Source: Lutibacter flavus (GTDB lineage: Bacteria > Bacteroidota > Bacteroidia > Flavobacteriales > Flavobacteriaceae). Taken from it: DNA of 36,410 bases. The notes under the pieces were generated by a model. It was given only the letters and a program-made list of their open reading frames with translations. It had not been told where the DNA came from and made no database searches. Below are positions 32,282 to 36,410 of this stretch, piece after piece. Each line of letters begins with the position of its first letter. Position 1 is the stretch's first letter. A program made the translations under genes and the position numbers. The stretch lies in contig CAMDPE010000007.1 of the NCBI GenBank assembly GCA_945903795.1, positions 1-36,410 of the forward strand. Reading direction: 5' to 3'.

Positions 32282-33073
32282 TTATTCTTTTTGATTGCAT
32301 CTTTTAATAAACGAAGTTAGCGCTTCAATCAGCTCATTTTTATTTTCAATATGACTCATATGTCCGTCCGGAAACTCAACCACTTTTACTTTTGTGTTTT
32401 TTGTTTGGTTGATTAAAGAATCATAATCAAGCGCAGGATCTTGTTTTCCTATGATTATCTGAATTGGAAAATTTGCCGTTTTATAAATGGAAGTCTGGTT
32501 TTTTCTGATTTTCATTCCTTCCAAAGCAGCTATAATTCCTTGAGGTGAAAGTTGTAAGGCTTCATTGGTGATTTGTGCAATTTCCTGGGTAAATATTTCC
32601 CGGTTATTTTCTGAAAAAAGCATTGGAATTGCTTCTTTAATAAAGGTTTTATGATTTTTTTTTAAGACTTTTATCGCCCTGTCCCTGCTTATTTTTTTTT
32701 CTTCTGAATCGGGCAATGCCGAAGAATTCATTAAACTCAGTCCTCTAATGATTGATGGAAATAATTTCGCAAAAGCAAGTGCCACATACCCGCCCATACT
32801 GTGGCCAACAACAACATATTTCCGTAATTTCAAATGATTTAAAACCGCTTTCACCATTTGCGCCTGATCTTCCATGGAATGGATATAACCTAGATTTCCT
32901 GTTTTTCCGTGGCCCAACAAATCAATACAAATTACCCTGTTTTTTCTCGATAGTTCTTGCGAAACTTCTTGCCACATAGAACTGTTTTCTAAAAATCCAT
33001 GGATTAAAACAATTGCATTTCCTTGGCCGATTGAAGTAAAATGGACATTGGTATTTTTATACAGCAAGTTCAT
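32282..33073 (-). CDS. Alpha/beta hydrolase
   Basis: The 263-residue protein has the alpha/beta hydrolase triad: the oxyanion motif HGFLENSSMW (about 25-34), nucleophile Ser92 in GHSMGGYVAL, an Asp in IIGKQDPALDY and the catalytic His in DGHMSHIENK. Substrate not known; carboxylesterase or BioH-like esterase are possible. It follows the ACT-domain gene by 20 bases on the same strand, so the two form a likely operon. Confidence 0.9.
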   Translation of the reverse strand: MNLLYKNTNVHFTSIGQGNAIVLIHGFLENSSMWQEVSQELSRKNRVICIDLLGHGKTGNLGYIHSMEDQAQMVKAVLNHLKLRKYVVVGHSMGGYVALAFAKLFPSIIRGLSLMNSSALPDSEEKKISRDRAIKVLKKNHKTFIKEAIPMLFSENNREIFTQEIAQITNEALQLSPQGIIAALEGMKIRKNQTSIYKTANFPIQIIIGKQDPALDYDSLINQTKNTKVKVVEFPDGHMSHIENKNELIEALTSFIKRCNQKE

Positions 33074-33093
33074 ACTTAAAGGAAAGAATTGCC

Positions 33094-33750
33094 TTAGTTT
33101 TTCAAGCCTTTTATGGCCGAAAATGCTTTATCCACAACTGTATCTTCCACTAAAATGGTAAATTCGTTGGTGGTTGAAAGCACTTCATATAAAGAAATTC
33201 CTTCCCAAGCCAAGCGTTTAAAAAACTGATAATACAAACCTGCGATTTTGGTATTTTCTTTTGGTAAACCTATGGTTATGGCCGATAAATTGTCCTGAAC
33301 CGTGGTGCAGATTTCATTTTTATAACTTTCTTCAATTTGCTTTTTTAAGGCAGTAGTAATTAACACATTGCTTTCGTGAACGCCGCGCGTAAACGTGTAA
33401 AAAATATGCGGATCTTCCTTTATCACTTCCAGCATTTTTAAATGCCCGTGGATTAAACTGCCCGAATTTTTAAAGGTATAATCGGAAATGTCTGAACGAA
33501 CCGTAATGTCGCCCAAATTTTGCAATACCTGATTCAGCTTAATTTTGTTGGCCATTTCTTTGGGAGGACTGTAACGTCTTAAAGCCATCATAATGGCTCC
33601 GGCTTTTACGGGTTTGCGCAACATTTTTGAAATAGGTTCCCGCAATTCTTCTGATAAAGCGCTGAAATTTAGAATATTTCGCGTGAGCGCATCTTCTAAA
33701 AACGGTTGAGAAACCAAAATTTCTTCAACACAGGTAGCAATTGTCTTCAT
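33094..33750 (-). CDS. Protein with helical N-terminus and aspartokinase-like ACT domain
   Basis: The 218-residue protein has a helical N-terminal region (about 1-150) of unknown function. The C-terminal ACT-like module (about 152-218) shows the expected beta-alpha-beta pattern: LSAITIGLPKENTKIAGLYYQFFKRLAWEGISLYEVLSTTNEFTILVEDTVVDKAFSAIKGL. It lacks the kinase residues of aspartokinase and is divergent from lysC across 104 bases. A role as an amino-acid-responsive regulator or partner of aspartate kinase is an inference from domain and position. Confidence 0.78.
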   Translation of the reverse strand: MKTIATCVEEILVSQPFLEDALTRNILNFSALSEELREPISKMLRKPVKAGAIMMALRRYSPPKEMANKIKLNQVLQNLGDITVRSDISDYTFKNSGSLIHGHLKMLEVIKEDPHIFYTFTRGVHESNVLITTALKKQIEESYKNEICTTVQDNLSAITIGLPKENTKIAGLYYQFFKRLAWEGISLYEVLSTTNEFTILVEDTVVDKAFSAIKGLKN

Positions 33751-33752
33751 AT

Positions 33753-33768
33753 TGTTAAATATTTAACA
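33753..33768. promoter_or_regulatory. Perfect 16-bp palindrome between the ACT protein gene and lysC
   Basis: TGTTAAATATTTAACA is a perfect palindrome that begins two bases upstream of the ACT gene's ATG. Its placement suits an operator or a translation-start structure for that gene. AT-rich composition makes chance more likely than for a GC-rich palindrome. Confidence 0.4.
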
Positions 33769-33825
33769 GTTTGTGCAAAATTAGTATATTATTTTTAAAT
33801 AAACACATAAAGTTGAAAATGATTA

Positions 33826-33833
33826 TAAATTTG
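33826..33833 (+). promoter_or_regulatory. -7 promoter box for lysC
   Basis: TAAATTTG is a perfect TAnnTTTG, with its last base 22 bases before the lysC ATG. No TTG at 17-23 bases upstream; the nearest is at a spacing of 10. Confidence 0.4.
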
Positions 33834-33854
33834 CAACATAAAAATAAGCATAAA

Positions 33855-35177
33855 ATGAAGGTTTTAAAATTTGGAGGAACATCGGTAGGTTCCATTGCGA
33901 ACATGAAAATGGTGAAAGACATTATTGCCGACAATGAAAAAAAGATTGTTGTGCTTTCGGCAATGTCTGGCACTACAAACGCTTTGGTTGAAATTTCCAA
34001 TTTCATAAAAAACGACCATATTGAAAAAGCGATTCAAAATACTGAAGCTTTGCACCATAAATATGTGGCGGTAATCAACGATTTGTTGGGAGACGTTGCG
34101 TTAAAACAAGATGTTGAAATTTATGTCGATTCTGTTTTTAGTTTTTTGAAAATATGTGCTTCCGAAAATCATTCACCTTTGCTTTACAATAAAATAGTTG
34201 CCCAAGGTGAATTGTTGTCCACTTATATTTTTACAGCTTATTTAAATCAGGAAGGATTGAATGCCATTTTATTGCCTGCATTGGATTTTATGCGAATAGA
34301 TAAAACAAATGATCCCGATGATTTTTACATCAAACAAAATTTGCAACGCATCATAAAAGAAGCTGCGCCGTCCAATATTTACATTACGCAAGGTTTTATT
34401 TGCCTGGATGCTTATGGAAATATAGCCAATTTACAACGTGGCGGCAGCGATTATACTGCAACTATTATTGGCGCTGCTGTAAATGCGGAAGAGGTTGAAA
34501 TTTGGACGGACATTGACGGAATGCACAACAACGACCCTAGATTTGTTGAAAATACACACGCCATTTCAAACTTGTCTTTTGATGAAGCGGCCGAGCTAGC
34601 TTATTTTGGCGCAAAAATTTTGCATCCGCAAACGGTGATGCCGGCACGCGAAGCCAATATTCCAGTGCGATTAAAAAACACGATGGATCCGGCTTCTTAC
34701 GGAACATTGATTTCTATTGATTTTAAAGGAGAAGGCATTAAAGCCATCGCCGCGAAAGATAATATTACTGCCATAAAAATTAAATCGGCCCGAATGCTGT
34801 TGGCGCACGGATTTTTGAAAAAAGTTTTTGAAATTTTCGAGAAATATGAAACTTCCATAGATATGATCACCACTTCTGAAGTTGCGGTTTCATTGACTAT
34901 TGATGATGATAAAAACCTGGCTTCAATTTTGGAAGAACTGGAAAAATTCTCTGTGGTTGAAGTAGACAAACAGCAAAGTATTATTTGTTTGGTTGGGCAT
35001 TTGGTGGTTAGGCACCACGAAACTCACCGACTTTTCAAAGTATTGCAGGATATTTCTGTTCGGATGATTTCTTACGGGGGAAGCAACAACAACATTTCGC
35101 TTTTGGTTAACACCAACGATAAAATAACCGCACTTAAATGCTTGAATCATTATATTTTTGATGGCGTAACTGCTTAA
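33855..35177 (+). CDS. lysC: Aspartate kinase (monofunctional)
   Basis: The 440-residue cytosolic enzyme phosphorylates aspartate, the first step toward lysine, threonine and methionine. MKVLKFGGTSVG at the N-terminus holds the KFGGTS nucleotide-binding motif, RGGSDYTATIIGAAV and EIWTDIDGMHNNDPR are catalytic-core motifs, and two ACT domains (about 300-440) would bind a feedback amino acid. I chose the ATG at 33855, which gives the family's exact start; the frame is open upstream to 33771 but across promoter sequence. No homoserine dehydrogenase domain is fused. It is followed by a bidirectional terminator. Confidence 0.94.
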   Translation: MKVLKFGGTSVGSIANMKMVKDIIADNEKKIVVLSAMSGTTNALVEISNFIKNDHIEKAIQNTEALHHKYVAVINDLLGDVALKQDVEIYVDSVFSFLKICASENHSPLLYNKIVAQGELLSTYIFTAYLNQEGLNAILLPALDFMRIDKTNDPDDFYIKQNLQRIIKEAAPSNIYITQGFICLDAYGNIANLQRGGSDYTATIIGAAVNAEEVEIWTDIDGMHNNDPRFVENTHAISNLSFDEAAELAYFGAKILHPQTVMPAREANIPVRLKNTMDPASYGTLISIDFKGEGIKAIAAKDNITAIKIKSARMLLAHGFLKKVFEIFEKYETSIDMITTSEVAVSLTIDDDKNLASILEELEKFSVVEVDKQQSIICLVGHLVVRHHETHRLFKVLQDISVRMISYGGSNNNISLLVNTNDKITALKCLNHYIFDGVTA

Positions 35178-35209
35178 ATTTCTATGAAGGAACAATTATT
35201 TGGTTAATA

Positions 35210-35244
35210 AAAAAAAGCCCGAAAACTTAGTTTTCGGGCTTTTT
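35210..35244. terminator. Bidirectional terminator between lysC and the aminopeptidase gene
   Basis: GCCCGAAAAC (35217-35226), loop TTA, GTTTTCGGGC (35230-35239), flanked by A-rich and T-rich runs. It serves both convergent genes. Confidence 0.88.
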
Positions 35245-35262
35245 GATTTAGATGCATAAAAA

Positions 35263-36410
35263 TTATTTATTCATCAATTCCTCAATTTCTTCAATTTCAA
35301 TAGGAATGTTGCGCATTAAATTAAAAGGTTCCCCTGATTTATTGACAACCACGTCATCTTCAATTCTGATGCCCATTTTTTCTTCAGGAATGTAAATTCC
35401 GGGCTCAACGGTAAAAACCATTCCGGCTTTCATCGGTGTTTTTAAGGCGCCATAATCGTGCGTGTCCAACCCCATATGATGCGAAGTTCCGTGCATAAAA
35501 TATTTTTTGTAGGCTGGCCAATCCGGATTTTCATTTTTTACGTCATTTTTATCAATCAAACCAAGTCCAATCAATTCAGAAGACATTATTCTTCCCACTT
35601 CTTTTTGATATTCCGCCCAAAGAACTCCCGGAGCCAACATTTTTGTTGCTTCATTTTTAACCCTTAAAACAGCGCTGTAAACCGCTTTTTGTCGGTCGGA
35701 AAATCGTCCGTTAACAGGAATTGTTCGTGTCATATCACTTGAATAATTGGCATATTCAGCACCAACATCTAATAACAGCATATCGCCGTCTTTACATTCT
35801 TTATTGTTTTCAATATAATGCAACACACAAGCGCTGTAACCGGAGGCAATAATTGGCGTATAGGCGAAATCTTTGGAACGGTTTCTTAGAAATTCGTGCA
35901 TAAATTCGGCTTCAATTTCATATTCCATAATTCCTGGTTTTACGAAAGGCAAAATTCTGCGAAAACCTTTTTCGGTAATGTCACAAGCAGTTTGAATAAT
36001 TTCAATTTCTTCAGGTTCTTTTGCGCCACGAATTTCTTGCAATATCTGATTGCTTTTTTCCCATTTGTGTGCGGGATATTGTGCTTTACATTGTTTTATA
36101 AATCGGTCTTCACGAGATTCCAATTCCTCAGCTTGGCGGTAATGTTCGTTTGTGTTGAAGTAAACGGTATCAGCTTCAGTCATTAAATCATAAAAAACCT
36201 TTTTAAATTCCGAAAGCCAATAAATGGTTTGAATTCCTGAAACTTTTTTGGCTTCTTCTTTGGAATATTTTGCGCCGTACCAAATGGCAATATGTTCATT
36301 TGTTTCTGTTAAAAATAGAATTTCTCTATGATTTATATTGATGGCATCAGGAAAAAGTACCAAAATACTTTCTTCCTGGTCGGCACCGCTTAAATATAAA
36401 ATATCGCTGT
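35263..36410 (-). CDS. pepP: Xaa-Pro aminopeptidase (aminopeptidase P, M24B), N-terminus beyond the window
   Basis: The frame stays open to the window edge, so this is the C-terminal 381 residues of a longer protein (family length about 430). It removes N-terminal residues that precede proline. The metal ligands are in LLLDVGAEYANYSSDMTRT (two Asp), MHGTSHHMGLDTHD (His), VEPGIYI (Glu) and GIRIEDD (Glu), which identify the pita-bread M24B fold. The visible upstream part reads SDILYLSGADQEESILVLF, typical of the family's N-terminal domain. A TTG at 36361-36363 could be misread as a start but the frame clearly continues. Confidence 0.93.
   Translation of the reverse strand, partial: SDILYLSGADQEESILVLFPDAININHREILFLTETNEHIAIWYGAKYSKEEAKKVSGIQTIYWLSEFKKVFYDLMTEADTVYFNTNEHYRQAEELESREDRFIKQCKAQYPAHKWEKSNQILQEIRGAKEPEEIEIIQTACDITEKGFRRILPFVKPGIMEYEIEAEFMHEFLRNRSKDFAYTPIIASGYSACVLHYIENNKECKDGDMLLLDVGAEYANYSSDMTRTIPVNGRFSDRQKAVYSAVLRVKNEATKMLAPGVLWAEYQKEVGRIMSSELIGLGLIDKNDVKNENPDWPAYKKYFMHGTSHHMGLDTHDYGALKTPMKAGMVFTVEPGIYIPEEKMGIRIEDDVVVNKSGEPFNLMRNIPIEIEEIEELMNK

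Noticed and set aside
33771-33854. 28-residue extension of aspartate kinase
   Set aside because: MKVLKFGGTSVG is the family N-terminus; the extension runs through the promoter region.
36361-36363. TTG start for the aminopeptidase gene
   Set aside because: The frame continues to the window edge with family-typical residues upstream, so the gene is cut by the window and not starting here.

Overview
The window is a chromosomal stretch from a low-GC member of the Bacteroidota, most likely Flavobacteriaceae (Flavobacterium or a close relative). Four things point there: start codons lack Shine-Dalgarno sequences and follow A-rich leaders; several intergenic regions carry the Bacteroidota -7 box TAnnTTTG; lipoproteins are frequent; and the gene content (purN-rnhA, suf genes with a SufA-like carrier, a Reg_prop/Y_Y_Y-type sensor kinase, an M43 protease) is typical of flavobacteria. 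The organism call is inference from gene content and signals, not a database match. No rRNA, tRNA, CRISPR array, insertion sequence or phage gene is visible, and no gene-free stretch exceeds 300 bases.

Layout. 1-1303 (+): two tandem 88/89-bp repeat units, each a possible 25-27 codon mini-ORF, then overlapping purN and rnhA. 1317-7573 (-): a CDP-alcohol phosphatidyltransferase, a small lipoprotein, an M43-type metalloprotease lipoprotein, an orphan sufS, a REP-like element, an ATP-cone/PD-(D/E)xK fusion protein, an OMPLA-like outer-membrane phospholipase and a DUF2141 exported protein. 7735-15310 (-): a compact nine-gene efflux operon (TetR regulator, TolC-like channel, HlyD-like lipoprotein, small 4-TM protein, lipoprotein, two ABC ATPases, two ABC-2 permeases), related to E. 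coli cecR-ybhGFSR but with the two ATPase halves encoded separately. A serine hydrolase (15414-16757, +) is divergent from it across a promoter region with a good TetR-type palindrome.

16855-24037 (-): a 1136-residue exported protein with a predicted barrel region followed by a large repeat tail, then a NarL-type response regulator and a 973-residue propeller sensor kinase. 24193-25845 (-): TerC, a small membrane protein and a small exported protein. 25905-30427 (-): the suf locus in transcriptional order SufA/IscA-like, sufB, sufC, sufD, interrupted between sufB and sufC by a four-helix-bundle (IVS/S23-type) cassette bounded by a perfect 14-bp inverted repeat. 30555-32260 (+): thiL and a methyltransferase. 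32282-33750 (-): an alpha/beta hydrolase and an ACT-domain protein, the latter divergent from lysC (33855-35177, +). 35263-36410 (-): the 3' part of an aminopeptidase P gene that runs off the right edge.

How the genes work together. The clearest units are the efflux operon, with a complete path from inner-membrane ABC transporter to outer-membrane channel and a probable self-regulating TetR repressor, and the suf Fe-S assembly genes, whose desulfurase sits about 21 kb away. Best candidates for something undescribed: the mini-ORF/hairpin arrangement in front of purN, the repeat-tailed barrel protein, the ATP-cone nuclease, and the four-helix-bundle cassette inside the suf operon.
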